Part shown: positions 41,552 through 51,951 of the stretch, piece after piece | Layout: every line of letters starts with the position of its first letter | Position numbering within the stretch: position 1 is the stretch's first letter | DNA from: Pseudoalteromonas piratica | Lineage (GTDB): Bacteria > Pseudomonadota > Gammaproteobacteria > Enterobacterales > Alteromonadaceae | DNA length: 64,000 nucleotides | Direction: 5' to 3' | Assembly: GCF_000788395.1 (NCBI RefSeq) | Contig: NZ_CP009889.1 | Coordinates: 186,001 to 250,000, forward strand | Position numbers and translations under genes: made by a program | The notes under the pieces: generated by a model | Database searches by the model: none | Told to the model about the DNA's origin: nothing | What the model saw: the letters and a program-made list of their open reading frames with translations, nothing else

Positions 41552-41872
41552 GGGATGTGACAACAGAATCCAATTTTTGGCTAGAATTGGAACTAGAATT
41601 TTCTTTTAAGCGGTCAAATACGTTAACACGTCAGCGCTATTAACGTTTAGTGCAAAAGTGAATGAACTTACACTAACGCCTAGTGTTGTAGCCTTTCTAA
41701 AAGAGAAAATAACCACTTATAGATATGTTATATTGTATCATAATATCAAAGTGAATTTTTTGCGACGAGTGGCAGTATTTTGTTTTTTACTAGCTAACGC
41801 CAAGTTGTTGTCTTTCTTGAACTGTCACGTTAAAGTTGAATACTAATATAACTGCTCTAAAGCAATGAAATA
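41552..41872. other. intergenic region with possible minus-strand small transcript
   Basis: About 320 bases between the orphan minus-strand terminator and the threonine aldolase gene. A 62-codon plus-strand ORF here (41658-41846) is not credible. On the minus strand a short GTG-initiated ORF of about 36 codons and, in the next frame, a Ser/Asn-rich continuation can be read; they may be a decayed gene or chance. Confidence 0.35.
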
Positions 41873-42874
41873 ATGATTGATTTACGAAGCGATACCGTTA
41901 CCCAACCCTGTGAAAATATGCGTAAAGCTATGGCTGATGCAGAGGTTGGCGATGACGTATTTGGTGATGATCCCACGGTAAATGCCTTACAGCAAAAAGC
42001 TGCTGAATTAACAGGACACGAAGCAGCATTGTTTGCCCCAAGTGGCACGCAAAGTAATTTATTGGCGTTACTCGCACATTGCCAACGTGGTGATGAATAT
42101 ATTGTTGGTCAAGATGCCCATACTTATAAATATGAAGGGGGCGGAGCAGCAGTACTTGGCAGTATTCAACCACAACCAATAGAATTTGAACAAGATGGCA
42201 GCTTGTCACTCGAATTAGTTAAACGAAAAATTAAGCCGAACGATCATCACTATGCGCGCACGCGTCTTTTGTCGATCGAAAATACGGTATCTGGTAAGCC
42301 CCTACCAATGGCTTATTTATCAGATGCTCGTAAATTTTGCGATGCGCATGGTTTAGGTCTGCATCTAGATGGCGCTCGTGTGTTTAATGCTGCTGTGCAC
42401 CATCAAGTATCGGTAAAAGAAATCACCTCAGAAATGGATTCAGTATCTATTTGCCTTTCAAAAGGGCTTGGTACACCACTTGGCAGTGTATTGTGTGGCT
42501 CAAAGGCATTTATTCATGAGGCACATAAATGGCGTAAGATGCTTGGTGGCGGCATGCGTCAAGCGGGTATTGTTGCAGCTGCGGGTTTGTATGCCCTTGA
42601 AAACAATATAGAGCGTCTTGTTGAAGATCATGAAAACGCAGAGTTTTTAGCTGGTGAGCTTTCAAGCCTTGCTGGAATTGCTGTTGCTGGTTGTGCTACC
42701 AATATGGTTTTTGTTAATTACCACGGTACAAAACCGGTTTCTGAATTTGCCGAAGCGCTCTACAATCAGGGTGTTAACATCTGCGCTGGCGAGCAAATCC
42801 GTTTGGTGTTGCATAAAGATGTAACACGAGAGGATTGTGTGTCAGTGGTTGAAGCAATCAAGAACGCGCTTTAG
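41873..42874 (+). CDS. ltaE: low-specificity L-threonine aldolase
   Basis: 333-residue PLP-dependent enzyme of the Beta_elim_lyase/threonine aldolase family. It opens IDLRSDTVTQP, has GDDVFGDDPTVN, a PSGTQSNLLA block, the substrate histidine region DAHTYKYEGGG, LDGARVFNAA and the PLP lysine in SICLSKGLGTPLGS (near residue 199). It splits L-threonine and L-allo-threonine to glycine and acetaldehyde and runs in reverse in vitro. Length is normal. It is convergent with the outer-membrane protein gene. Confidence 0.93.
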   Translation: MIDLRSDTVTQPCENMRKAMADAEVGDDVFGDDPTVNALQQKAAELTGHEAALFAPSGTQSNLLALLAHCQRGDEYIVGQDAHTYKYEGGGAAVLGSIQPQPIEFEQDGSLSLELVKRKIKPNDHHYARTRLLSIENTVSGKPLPMAYLSDARKFCDAHGLGLHLDGARVFNAAVHHQVSVKEITSEMDSVSICLSKGLGTPLGSVLCGSKAFIHEAHKWRKMLGGGMRQAGIVAAAGLYALENNIERLVEDHENAEFLAGELSSLAGIAVAGCATNMVFVNYHGTKPVSEFAEALYNQGVNICAGEQIRLVLHKDVTREDCVSVVEAIKNAL

Positions 42875-42906
42875 CTGGTATTGCATGACTTAATAGAACC
42901 AAAATT

Positions 42907-42931
42907 GAGGCGGATATCGAATATCTGCCTC
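42907..42931. terminator. bidirectional terminator between ltaE and the barrel protein gene
   Basis: Stem GAGGCGGATAT / ATATCTGCCTC (one G-U pair) with a 3-base loop, between convergent genes. Confidence 0.65.
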
Positions 42932-42976
42932 AACAACAGTTTAATTTTAAATTAAGCTGCAAGAACAGTTTTGTAT

Positions 42977-44035
42977 TTACCAATAGTAATCGAAGGTAAG
43001 GTACCACGCCGCAAAGTCCCCTTGGTTGATTTGCATATTGCGGTCGAAATAAGCATCTTGATTGAGATATTCAAGGTACAGCCATCCCGGGCCATAGTCG
43101 TAGCGCACGCCCGGCGCAAACGCATAAACGGTATCACCGTCTACCCCATTTGTGTTTGATTTAGCTAAGGTCACATCTAATACAAAATACCAATTTCCTA
43201 TTGTATAACCGAGTTCACCCGCATAACGGGTGTTGTCGATTGTGCTTGCGACATCGGGATTGGCTGCAAGATACGCTTGTGGTAAATCACGTTTACCATC
43301 AATGTAACTGAGCTTAGTTGTAAGTTGGTCAAATTGTCCTTGGTAATAAATAACATAAGCGCTGTGATCACCGTCAGTATGCCTATCACCGGTTATCAAC
43401 TCCTCTAACTTACCCTGTTGGTAAGATGCAGCAAAGGTGTGCTGATTATTCAATGTATAAGAAAGATCGGCTACAGCCGTATCCACTTTTCTGTAAGTTG
43501 AACTGCTGCCCCAGTGACGGTTGTCATCGGTGCTGTCGGTTGATGTACTCGCCCAATCATCGGCAAGGTAGTATGCGAGCTGATAATTGAGTTGGTTAAC
43601 ACCACCTTGGTATTTAACGCCAACATCCATTTGATCGCCATAAGCTGCTAAAAACATATCTCCTGGCCAGAAGTTAGCGGTTTTCCAGCCAAATGGGACT
43701 TGGCTTTTACCGACTATTAATGAGTTACTTTCATTCACTTTGTAACCCAGCCAGGCCTTGTGTAATACATAATTTTGCCCGCTAGTGTTATTTTCGACAT
43801 CAGTGAAACTGCCTGGGCCAATACGAAATTCACCTGAATAAAAAAACGATGAGTCGTTAGATTTTGGCTTATCAAGATATGCGATCAGTGCTTGGTCACC
43901 AAAGTGCGTGTCGTAAGAATTTTCATCGTAACTATAGTTAATCCAAAACCCGCCAGATAGCGTTGGCTCAGCTGCGACTGAGCAAGTCATTAGAATGGCC
44001 GATAAAAGGGGTAATTTAAGTCCAGCTATGCTCAC
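42977..44035 (-). CDS. outer-membrane beta-barrel protein
   Basis: 352-residue exported protein, signal peptide (LPLLSAILMTCSVAA) and a final tryptophan (TFDYYW). The mature region contains many amphipathic strands with acidic, aromatic loops (GGFWINYSYDENSYD, GSFTDVENNTSG, VGKSQVPFGWKTANF). It looks like a porin or channel of the phosphate-selective porin/OprO-like shape, but without a family match. Divergent from a chemoreceptor. Confidence 0.75.
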   Translation of the reverse strand: MSIAGLKLPLLSAILMTCSVAAEPTLSGGFWINYSYDENSYDTHFGDQALIAYLDKPKSNDSSFFYSGEFRIGPGSFTDVENNTSGQNYVLHKAWLGYKVNESNSLIVGKSQVPFGWKTANFWPGDMFLAAYGDQMDVGVKYQGGVNQLNYQLAYYLADDWASTSTDSTDDNRHWGSSSTYRKVDTAVADLSYTLNNQHTFAASYQQGKLEELITGDRHTDGDHSAYVIYYQGQFDQLTTKLSYIDGKRDLPQAYLAANPDVASTIDNTRYAGELGYTIGNWYFVLDVTLAKSNTNGVDGDTVYAFAPGVRYDYGPGWLYLEYLNQDAYFDRNMQINQGDFAAWYLTFDYYW

Positions 44036-44151
44036 TTTTTAATCCCGAAAATTTGTTGCTTTAAAATAGCTTAGACTAAAACTGACGAAGTTGACTAGTG
44101 CTTCATTGCAAACCATATTTAACGTTACCTTGGTTGCATTTAGATAAAACT

Positions 44152-46113
44152 ATGTCGATATCAAAAAAACTCATTATTGCATTTTTGGTGACGATGACAT
44201 TGCCAATTTTAGTAATTGCAGTGCTCATGATTAATCAAACGCGTAATTTAGCGCATGATAATTTTACCATTTCCAATACCCGTGAAGTAACTCAGATTGA
44301 TAAAGCGATTTCGTTATTCTTTGACGAAATTAGCAAAGATGTCGTTTATATCGCACAACACCCTGATTTAGTTGCGGCAAATACAGGTATTAAGTCGTAT
44401 ATGAGTGTGAATACCGCAAGCCAAATGACACCAGAGCAAAACAATCCAACTGAGCAACGTGTATTTGACTTGTTCACTCAGTTTGGTGATTCGCACGAAG
44501 GCATTTCCTATATCTATATGGGGAATCAGCAAGGTGGCTATACTCAGTGGCCTAAGGGTAGTGTCGGTGCTAATTATGATCCAAGGCCGAGACCATGGTA
44601 TATAACGGGTACAGGTGCAACCACGTCTCCTATTCGTACACAAGCCTACTATTGGGAGCCGGATGATGCGGTAATAGTATCAACCGTGATGTCGATCAAA
44701 GATAAGTCCGGCAGAAAATTTGGCGTAACGGGCATGGATGTGTCATTAAAAGGCCTCACTACGATGATCCAAAATATAAAAATGGGTGAATCGGGGTTTT
44801 TAATGCTGATTGAAGATTCGGGAAAAGTGTTGGTTGACGCAAAGCACCCAGAAAACAACTTTAAAGAACTAAGCGACGTGAAAAATGGGCTCTTTAAAGA
44901 GTTAAGTAACATGACGCAGGGTGATACCACTGTCGAGATTGATGGTGATGTTTATCTGGCAAATGTGTATACCTCACCAAAATTAAATTGGAAATTTATT
45001 GGGTTACTTAAAAAGTCAGAGGTAATGGCAAAAGCGAATACACTCACGCTCGTTATCATCGTGGTGAGTTTAATTCTTATTGGCGTTTTCTCGGCGTTAT
45101 CCGTTTATATTTCTAAATTAATATCACGTCCCATTGTTGAGGTAACGCAAGGTCTTGAGGATATTTCGCAAGGGGAAGGAGATTTAACAAAACGTTTAAA
45201 AATTCGCACGCAAGACGAAACAGGAAAGTTGGCGCATAGTTTTAATCAATTCTTAAATTCGATATCCGCTCTTGTAAAAGAAATAAATGCTTCTTCAGCA
45301 AATGTTAGCAATGCATCTGAAGTGAGTTCTCGTTTAGTAACCTCAATGAATTCATCATTAACGTCGCAACAAATGGCACTTGAACAAGCTGCAACCGCTA
45401 TTAATGAAATGGCAGCTACGGCTAATGAAGTGGCATCGAGCTGTGCGTCAGCAGCGGATTCGGCAAACGCAACTAAGCAATCTGCGATAGAAGGGCAATC
45501 ATTGATAAATAAAACCGTATCGAGTGTTACAGGGTTATCTGAAACGATTTCGAATACGGAACAAAATATTCGTGCTTTAGATAGTGAGAGTGAGAGTATT
45601 ACCACAATTTTAGATGTGATCCGCGGCATTGCAGAGCAAACCAACTTACTTGCTTTAAACGCTGCAATTGAAGCAGCCCGAGCCGGTGAACAAGGCCGTG
45701 GCTTTTCGGTTGTTGCTGATGAAGTTCGGGCACTTTCACAAAGGACTTCGGAATCGACAGAAGAAATTGCGCAACAACTTGGTAAGCTAAGAAACATGAC
45801 CCAGTCAATCTCTAAAGAAATGACGCAAAGTCTAGAGATATCATCTCAAACAGTTGATTATTCTCAACAAGCTCAAGCTAGTTTTGATTCGATTACCCAT
45901 TCTGTTGATATGATAAGTGATATGAATTCTCAAATTGCCACCGCTGCTGAAGAACAACAACATGTAGCAGAAGAGATAAACCGCAATGTTGTGGATATTA
46001 AATCAGGCGCGGATGAAATCTCGGACTTAGCAACTGACGCTGATGACAATGCAAATAGCTTATCAAGGCTTTCAGCTGCACTTACCGAGCTAGTGAGAAA
46101 ATTTAAAACGTAA
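44152..46113 (+). CDS. methyl-accepting chemotaxis protein with dCache sensor
   Basis: About 653-residue receptor. Span 1 is at about 8-28 and span 2 at about 296-318. The periplasmic dCache_1 domain shows DPRPRPWY near residue 143; HAMP follows with GEGDLTKRL, then the signalling domain with [18 protein letters not shown] near residue 494. I chose ATG 44152 ([13 protein letters not shown]), not the GTG at 44098, because the added 18 residues are not hydrophobic and not family-like. It is divergent from the outer-membrane barrel protein gene, repeating the receptor-next-to-porin pattern seen at 36976. Confidence 0.93.
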   Translation: MSISKKLIIAFLVTMTLPILVIAVLMINQTRNLAHDNFTISNTREVTQIDKAISLFFDEISKDVVYIAQHPDLVAANTGIKSYMSVNTASQMTPEQNNPTEQRVFDLFTQFGDSHEGISYIYMGNQQGGYTQWPKGSVGANYDPRPRPWYITGTGATTSPIRTQAYYWEPDDAVIVSTVMSIKDKSGRKFGVTGMDVSLKGLTTMIQNIKMGESGFLMLIEDSGKVLVDAKHPENNFKELSDVKNGLFKELSNMTQGDTTVEIDGDVYLANVYTSPKLNWKFIGLLKKSEVMAKANTLTLVIIVVSLILIGVFSALSVYISKLISRPIVEVTQGLEDISQGEGDLTKRLKIRTQDETGKLAHSFNQFLNSISALVKEINASSANVSNASEVSSRLVTSMNSSLTSQQMALEQAATAINEMAATANEVASSCASAADSANATKQSAIEGQSLINKTVSSVTGLSETISNTEQNIRALDSESESITTILDVIRGIAEQTNLLALNAAIEAARAGEQGRGFSVVADEVRALSQRTSESTEEIAQQLGKLRNMTQSISKEMTQSLEISSQTVDYSQQAQASFDSITHSVDMISDMNSQIATAAEEQQHVAEEINRNVVDIKSGADEISDLATDADDNANSLSRLSAALTELVRKFKT

Positions 46114-46115
46114 AC

Positions 46116-47309
46116 TTAACTTTGTGATTGTTGTTTATATTGTACGGGCGTTTTGCCCGTATACTTTTTAAAGGCGGTGTAAAACGCTGATTTAGAATTA
46201 AAACCCGCATCCATTGCAATATCGAGTACCGTTTTATTGCTGTTTGTAAGTTCATTCTTGGCGTGCTTTACACGGTAGCCATTTACATAATCAAAAAAGT
46301 TAACGTTTAAACGCTCGTTCAATGTTTGAGAAATATAGTTAGGTGAGGTATTGATACTTTTTGCAAGTAACGGCAAGGACAAGGCGGCATTTAAATAGAG
46401 CTGCTTTTGCTGCATTGCATTTTCCAATTTGTCTGCAATGTGCTTTAAATTGTCTTCAGTTAATGCCGAAGTTTTATATTTATTCTGCTTCTTTGACAAC
46501 GCACTAGGTTCATCATCTTTAATAATTTCATCAAATATTTCTTCAAACCCTGGTTTTTGGCGAAGCGACCAAGTCGCTAAAAAGATTACTGCGATCAGTA
46601 ATAGTAAGCTTGAAAAGGGCGTATACATATCACTTGGGAAGAGTAAATTATTGAGTGTTAGATTGACGGCAAATAACCCCCAAGGAATACCCACTAAAAG
46701 TGCCAGCGCTGTAAGCCAACCCATTTCTTTTTGTTCTGTTGTGGCAAAAATGTCTTTTAAATGGGCGCGGTAACGGTTTAAACGAACAATGGTTTTAACC
46801 ACATAAAATGCCGATTGTACAACCCAGCTTATCACCAATAAAAAGGTGATAATTAACCCCGTATACACACTATATCGTAAGAAGGGGGATACACTTTCAA
46901 GCACCACATCATCACCGTCAACCAAAAGTCCGTGTTGAACTCCGCTAGGTAAAACTAATGTAAAAAGTGAAATAAATAGTCCGACTAAAGGCAATGCAAA
47001 ATGCCATCTTTCGTGTTTGGTTAACGTCCATTTCGATTCTGCTGTAAGGCTTTTAATATAAAACCAAAAGCTTGGGGCAATCGTTAATAACGCGGGCAAT
47101 GATACGATAAGTTGAGTTTTACGCCACTCTGGTGCGAGCAATTTTAAGCTGGGTTGGCATATCACAATTGCAATGGCAATAAAGCAGCAAGCAAGGGAAG
47201 CATAGCCGAAATTTTGCCCTTTCTTAGCAATAAGTAAACTTGCGTTAAAGCCTAATAAGGTCATTGTGGCAATATTAATTGCAAATAAATAGATCTCAGT
47301 CGCTTGCAA
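46116..47309 (-). CDS. AraC-family regulator with N-terminal multi-span membrane domain
   Basis: 397 residues. The N-terminal half has about seven hydrophobic spans (residues about 5-230), and the C-terminal 100 residues form an AraC double helix-turn-helix (LPLLAKSINTSPNYISQTLNE and TVLDIAMDAGFNSKSAFYTAFKKYTGKTP). Such membrane AraC proteins probably sense a signal at the inner membrane. It converges with the chemoreceptor gene, 2 bases apart, and is divergent from a DUF2306 membrane protein gene that it may regulate. Confidence 0.85.
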   Translation of the reverse strand: MQATEIYLFAINIATMTLLGFNASLLIAKKGQNFGYASLACCFIAIAIVICQPSLKLLAPEWRKTQLIVSLPALLTIAPSFWFYIKSLTAESKWTLTKHERWHFALPLVGLFISLFTLVLPSGVQHGLLVDGDDVVLESVSPFLRYSVYTGLIITFLLVISWVVQSAFYVVKTIVRLNRYRAHLKDIFATTEQKEMGWLTALALLVGIPWGLFAVNLTLNNLLFPSDMYTPFSSLLLLIAVIFLATWSLRQKPGFEEIFDEIIKDDEPSALSKKQNKYKTSALTEDNLKHIADKLENAMQQKQLYLNAALSLPLLAKSINTSPNYISQTLNERLNVNFFDYVNGYRVKHAKNELTNSNKTVLDIAMDAGFNSKSAFYTAFKKYTGKTPVQYKQQSQS

Positions 47310-47457
47310 TTTAAATCCTTTTATTTCTTTTTAAACAATGAGTTATTTATTTTCAGTGTTTCTTTTTGGTTCTGCTCAATAGATTAGAACGACATTGCTT
47401 TATGCATTTTACATAATCAATTCTAACTTAACTAGCGTATGGCGTAAGGAATAAAAA

Positions 47458-48126
47458 ATGACATACCAAAATGCAATGATTACAGAACAAAATAATTTTA
47501 ATACGCCTTTTAATTGGACCGGCGTTGGCTTTTTACTCTTTATGATAGGTATTCCTGCAATACCTGCAGTATTTATTGTTGCTTTAGTTGTCATGGGAAG
47601 TGGTGTTGAGTCACCACTCAGTGGAATGGTTAATGCGCGCTATTTTGATATGCCGCTAGTGATTATTTGTCATGGCATTTCAGGGATTGTGTTTTTTTTA
47701 ACAATGCCATTTCAGTTTTCTCCACAGTTAAGGCAAACAAAACCGGGTTATCACAAAGTTAATGGCTACTTTGCTTTTGTTTCTGCATGTGTGATGGCGG
47801 CGTCTGGTGTGTGGATGCATCATGTTTTTTCGCCTAATGAATTTGGCGCACGCTATGTCAGTTTGGTGATAGTTGCGATAACGATTTGTATGACGTTTGT
47901 TGTTGCTGTGCTTTATGCAATTAAAAAGGATTTTAAACAGCATCAACGCTGGATTTACTTTGCAGCAGCTGCCAGTTTAGCGGTTGTTAGCCCATTATTT
48001 TTAGAAATTATTGCGATGCTAATAGGCAATGTAGGAGCTGAACTTATGTATGACTATGGGCGTTTAATCGGCTTGGCTTTGAATTTTCAAATTGCATATT
48101 GGTTATTTAAAAAGAACCATAGCTAG
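47458..48126 (+). CDS. DUF2306 membrane protein
   Basis: 222-residue inner-membrane protein with about six spans. The HGISGIVFFLTMPFQFSPQLRQTKPGYHKVNGY segment resembles DUF2306, a family with heme- or quinone-linked histidines and no established function. Divergent from the membrane AraC regulator gene (148-base gap), suggesting direct control. Followed by a strong terminator. Confidence 0.75.
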   Translation: MTYQNAMITEQNNFNTPFNWTGVGFLLFMIGIPAIPAVFIVALVVMGSGVESPLSGMVNARYFDMPLVIICHGISGIVFFLTMPFQFSPQLRQTKPGYHKVNGYFAFVSACVMAASGVWMHHVFSPNEFGARYVSLVIVAITICMTFVVAVLYAIKKDFKQHQRWIYFAAAASLAVVSPLFLEIIAMLIGNVGAELMYDYGRLIGLALNFQIAYWLFKKNHS

Positions 48127-48227
48127 CGATTAATTTGTGTACCTTGAGGTATTTCATTTAAGCGAAATGAAGATGTTTAGAGATGAGCACTAATGCGGGA
48201 AGAAACATCAACTAAAGCACTTTAGAA

Positions 48228-48256
48228 AAAAGCCAGTAACACGGTTACTGGCTTTT
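48228..48256. terminator. bidirectional terminator between DUF2306 and mtnK
   Basis: Perfect 13-base stem AAAAGCCAGTAAC / GTTACTGGCTTTT with loop ACG between convergent genes. Confidence 0.9.
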
Positions 48257-48339
48257 AAGGCTGAAACTCATAGAACTGATTTTATTACAGCTAGTTTACT
48301 ACGCTTATATTATTGCACTTATTTTTACTGAGCTTCTTT

Positions 48340-49542
48340 TTACTGAACGAGGCTAATGATCAGATTAAATGCTGATTCTTTATCGTGAGCGGTCTCGGCA
48401 TGTAAAATAAGTTGCTCACCTAAAATGAGAGTTTGCTGCTGTACTTGCAGTCGTGCGGTTTCATCTTCAATACCATCTACGTCTGATACATGGGCAAGAC
48501 CAATGGTGCGGCGCACAAGTTCAGTACCGGCAAAACCAAGTGCGTCTTTAATGATTTGGTTGACAAAATATTCTGCATAGCGTGGTGCCTGAAGCGATAA
48601 ATCACGGGTATGCTGATTAGCAAGTGAAAGCCAGGTTGCTGTAAATTCGTTGATTACTTGCTGAATCGTCGTCAGTAAGTAGGTTTGCATTTGGCGACGC
48701 TTTGGAATTTCACTAATACGGGCATTTTGCGCACAATAATTAAGTAAAAAGTTACCAATAAACGAGCCTAAATCAAAACCAATTGGGCCAAAAAAACCAA
48801 ATTCTGGATCGATCACCTTAGTCGACTGCGCATCAACAAAAATGCTGCCTGAATGCACATCGCCGTGTAATAAACTCTGCGTCGACGATAAAAATAGTTG
48901 CTTTAATTTAGCTACTTTAATGTGCAGTTCGGTGTTTTGCTGCAGCTTCTCTACTTCACTTTTAAGTGGTGTTGGGTAGTTATTGCGATCAGATGTGCGG
49001 TACGGATCATCAAAGAATAAGTCTTCAGTAATGGCGCACAGCTCAGGGTTTGTGAACTCACACACCAAGGCTTTCTTTTCTGCAGGTTTTAAGTAAAAGT
49101 CTGAGTAAAAGAAGCTAGTGGTTGCCAAGTAGTGTGCAATTTGGCTGCCTAAGTTTGGAAAGGTTGTTGCCTGGTTTAGTTCGCCACGCAAAATTGCCAT
49201 ATGGCCTAAATCTTCCAAAATAGTTAAGGCTAGCTCGGAATTTTTGTGCAGCACTTTTGCTGTGAATGATTCGCACACTGCACCATGCTTTTCAAGTACA
49301 GCAGCTTCAATACGCGCTCTATCAAGGGTTAACGGCCACGACTCACCAACACAACGGGCATAGGGCAATGCCTGCTTTAAAATAACGCAGTTACCATTTT
49401 CATCTGCAATGCGAAAGACTAAATTGAGGTTGCCATCACCAAACTCATTACAGGTTAATTGAGCATTAGGGGCAAAAAATTCGTTTAACTGTGCAACATA
49501 GTTAAGTGCACGCTCATTATCAAAAGCAATATAGTCAGCCAT
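48340..49542 (-). CDS. mtnK: 5-methylthioribose kinase
   Basis: 400-residue aminoglycoside-phosphotransferase-fold kinase that phosphorylates methylthioribose with ATP in methionine salvage. Landmarks are NLVFRIADENGNCVILKQALPYARCVGESWPLT, the catalytic loop LLHGDVHSGSIFV and the metal-binding DPEFGFFGPIGFD. It is divergent from mtnA across a promoter bearing MetJ-box repeats. Normal length; the pathway neighbours mtnA, D, C and B are all here. Confidence 0.93.
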   Translation of the reverse strand: MADYIAFDNERALNYVAQLNEFFAPNAQLTCNEFGDGNLNLVFRIADENGNCVILKQALPYARCVGESWPLTLDRARIEAAVLEKHGAVCESFTAKVLHKNSELALTILEDLGHMAILRGELNQATTFPNLGSQIAHYLATTSFFYSDFYLKPAEKKALVCEFTNPELCAITEDLFFDDPYRTSDRNNYPTPLKSEVEKLQQNTELHIKVAKLKQLFLSSTQSLLHGDVHSGSIFVDAQSTKVIDPEFGFFGPIGFDLGSFIGNFLLNYCAQNARISEIPKRRQMQTYLLTTIQQVINEFTATWLSLANQHTRDLSLQAPRYAEYFVNQIIKDALGFAGTELVRRTIGLAHVSDVDGIEDETARLQVQQQTLILGEQLILHAETAHDKESAFNLIISLVQ

Positions 49543-49590
49543 GGTGTTCGCTATTCAAAAATACAGACAATTACGGAATTCTATACTGAT

Positions 49591-49614
49591 GAATGTTTAG
49601 ATGTCTATACTTCT
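49591..49614. promoter_or_regulatory. MetJ-box array in the mtnK-mtnA promoter
   Basis: Three adjacent 8-mers, GAATGTTT, AGATGTCT and ATACTTCT (49591-49614), with 4, 7 and 6 matches to the MetJ consensus AGACGTCT. Located between the divergent mtnK and mtnA starts. Confidence 0.72.
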
Positions 49615-49663
49615 TTGTGTCTTGGTGTAAAATGAACGCGTTAATAATTTGGAGTTTCTCAGC

Positions 49664-50686
49664 ATGCAAAATTTGCTCGCACGCAGTCTAAAATACCATG
49701 GCGGACAGATATTCGTTTTAGATCAGTATCTTTTACCACACCAAGAACATTGGCATGTGTGTAACAGTGTGGTTGAGATGCAAGAATTGATTTTAACGTT
49801 AAAAGTGCGAGGTGCACCGTTAATTGGTTTAGCTGCAACCCTGCTAGTAGCCCATTTGGCAGAGCAAGGCCTATCGCAAAGCAAACTTGCTGAAGCCATT
49901 AATGACTTAGAGGCAACGCGTCCAACTGCGGTTAATTTAATGCATTGCATGAAGCAAATGCGCCAAGCATTAGCTGAAGACAATTTTGTTGACGCATTAG
50001 TAGCAACTGCCGAGCAGCTATTTAATGAAGATATTGCGCTGTGTGAATCAATGGCAAGCCTTGGTGCAGCGCTTGTAAAACCAGGCGATAATATTTTAAC
50101 TCACTGCAATACGGGCGCATTAGCAACAGCAGGGGTGGGTACTGCACTGGGAGTAATTCACCACGCCCATCAAAAACACGGTGATATTCATGTTTGGGTG
50201 GATGAAACACGCCCGTTACTGCAAGGCGGTCGTTTAACAGCATTTGAGCTTGAAAGTTGGCAAATTCCTTACACCCTAATTTGCGACAATATGGCCGCAA
50301 GTTTGATGGCTGCGGGTAAAGTCGATAAGATTTTTGTGGGTGCCGATCGCATTGCAGCTAATGGTGATTTTGCCAATAAAGTCGGCACCTATAATTTAGC
50401 TGTGCTGGCACATTTTCATAATGTTGAATTTTATGTGGTTGCGCCAATTACAACCCTCGATATTGACTGTGAAAGCGGTCAACATATCCCGATTGAAGAG
50501 CGTGCTGAATCTGAAGTAAAAGGTGTCAGTGGTAGCTTTGGTGAGTGCCAATGGGCACCAAACAATGCCAAGGTATTTAACCCTGCCTTTGATGTAACGC
50601 CAGCACACCTAGTAACGGGTTGGGTACTTGATACCGGCGTTTACAATTTACAGCAAGTAAAAGATGGCGCGTTAAAACAGCTCTAA
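49664..50686 (+). CDS. mtnA: S-methyl-5-thioribose-1-phosphate isomerase
   Basis: 340-residue member of the eIF2B/MtnA family converting methylthioribose-1-phosphate to the ribulose form. Signature segments are [31 protein letters not shown] with the catalytic Cys in THCNTG, and [19 protein letters not shown] with the catalytic Asp. ATG 49664 has GGAG at 49650; an earlier TTG is a weaker start. Divergent from mtnK across MetJ boxes. Confidence 0.93.
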   Translation: MQNLLARSLKYHGGQIFVLDQYLLPHQEHWHVCNSVVEMQELILTLKVRGAPLIGLAATLLVAHLAEQGLSQSKLAEAINDLEATRPTAVNLMHCMKQMRQALAEDNFVDALVATAEQLFNEDIALCESMASLGAALVKPGDNILTHCNTGALATAGVGTALGVIHHAHQKHGDIHVWVDETRPLLQGGRLTAFELESWQIPYTLICDNMAASLMAAGKVDKIFVGADRIAANGDFANKVGTYNLAVLAHFHNVEFYVVAPITTLDIDCESGQHIPIEERAESEVKGVSGSFGECQWAPNNAKVFNPAFDVTPAHLVTGWVLDTGVYNLQQVKDGALKQL

Positions 50687-50725
50687 TAAGCCTTATTAAA
50701 TATAAGAAGAGCACCATTCAGTGCT

Positions 50726-51268
50726 CTAATCCAAGATTGGAAACTCATTGGCAATTTTGCTTTCGGTACTTTGTGCTACCCAACCTGCTTCGTTATTGAA
50801 AAAACGAATTGCGGTAAATTCAGGATCGCTGCCCATGTCAAACCAATGTTTAGTGTTAGCCGGTACTGAAATTAAATCACCTTGTTGGCAAAGCACTTGA
50901 TACACTTTGTCGTCTAAATGCAGGCAGAATAAGCCTTGGCCTTTTACAAAAAAGCGTACTTCGTCTTCGCTATGCGTATGCTCAAATAAAAACTTCTGTC
51001 TTAATTCAGCCGCCGCTGGATTACTTTTAGCGAGTGAAATAACATCCACCGTTTGGTAGCCGCCGTCCTGTTGCACACGTTTAATATCGGCGTCATAGGC
51101 GTTTAAAATATCATCTGAACTGTGGCTTGCGTCAATTTCAAATGCTGCTTGCCAGTTCTCAAATACCACACCTACTTGATTAAGTTGTTGCTGAATTTCA
51201 GTAAAGTTTTCGCTCTGTAGCAGCGCGTGGGCTGCATCGTCGTGACGGTAAATAGTGAGTTTGCTCAT
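50726..51268 (-). CDS. mtnD: acireductone dioxygenase
   Basis: 180-residue cupin. Metal ligands are visible in FEHTHSEDEVRFFV (HxHx4E) and PANTKHWFDMG (His). It cleaves acireductone to ketomethylthiobutyrate and formate in the Fe form or to CO and others in the Ni form. Start ATG overlaps the mtnC stop by 4 bases (ATGA), so D, C and B are coupled. Confidence 0.93.
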   Translation of the reverse strand: MSKLTIYRHDDAAHALLQSENFTEIQQQLNQVGVVFENWQAAFEIDASHSSDDILNAYDADIKRVQQDGGYQTVDVISLAKSNPAAAELRQKFLFEHTHSEDEVRFFVKGQGLFCLHLDDKVYQVLCQQGDLISVPANTKHWFDMGSDPEFTAIRFFNNEAGWVAQSTESKIANEFPILD

Positions 51269-51951
51269 ACAAATAATGCTTCATCAAATTGGTTAAAATC
51301 GTCAATTGCTTGGTGTTGGTCGCTTTTTTCTTGGTTATCACGCCATAACTGCAAGGTGTGCATGCCCGCACTTTTAGCGGCATCAAGCTCTTCAACGATG
51401 TCGCTTAAAAACAACACCTCAGAGCCTGAAAAGCCAATCTTTTCAAGAATATTGGTATATGAACTTGCGTCTTTTTTACCGCCAACATGGGTATCAAAAT
51501 AATCGCTGAACAGCGGGCGAATATCACCATAGTCAGAATGTTCAAACAACAAATGTTGTGCTTTTACCGAGCCAGACGAATAAACAAAAAGGCTTATGCC
51601 CGCGTCTTTTTGCTGGTTTAAAAAGTCATAGGCATCTGGGTAAATATGGCCTGTGAAATCACCTTGTTGATAACCCGTTTGCCAGATTAGTCCTTGCAGT
51701 TGTTTAAGTGGGGTAATCTTTTGATCCGTTGCAATCCAATGTTGCAATGCATCTATGACTTCAGTAAGGCTGGCGTCTGGCTTGGCAATTTCCGCTTTTA
51801 CTGCATCAATTTGTGCGCTTACCGTGACATCACTTTGGTTTTCTTCAACAAATGCAGCAATATGTTTTGCCGCATAGGGAAATAAAATATCTTTTACAAA
51901 TGAAATGCGGGTAATTGTGCCTTCAATGTCGGTAATGATGGCTTTAATCAT
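51265..51951 (-). CDS. mtnC: enolase-phosphatase E1
   Basis: 228-residue HAD-family enzyme that enolises and dephosphorylates diketomethylthiopentyl phosphate. Motif I is DIEGT (ITDIEGTITRISFV) as in the family; motif II Ser/Lys are in YSSGSVKAQHLLF; motif III is VLFLSDIVEELDAA. It overlaps mtnB and mtnD by 4 bases on either side, ordering the operon B-C-D on the minus strand. Confidence 0.93.
   Translation of the reverse strand: MIKAIITDIEGTITRISFVKDILFPYAAKHIAAFVEENQSDVTVSAQIDAVKAEIAKPDASLTEVIDALQHWIATDQKITPLKQLQGLIWQTGYQQGDFTGHIYPDAYDFLNQQKDAGISLFVYSSGSVKAQHLLFEHSDYGDIRPLFSDYFDTHVGGKKDASSYTNILEKIGFSGSEVLFLSDIVEELDAAKSAGMHTLQLWRDNQEKSDQHQAIDDFNQFDEALFV

Noticed and set aside
41658..41846. 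62-codon plus-strand ORF before the threonine aldolase gene
   Set aside because: No ribosome site, odd composition and no family resemblance; the region is more likely non-coding on this strand.
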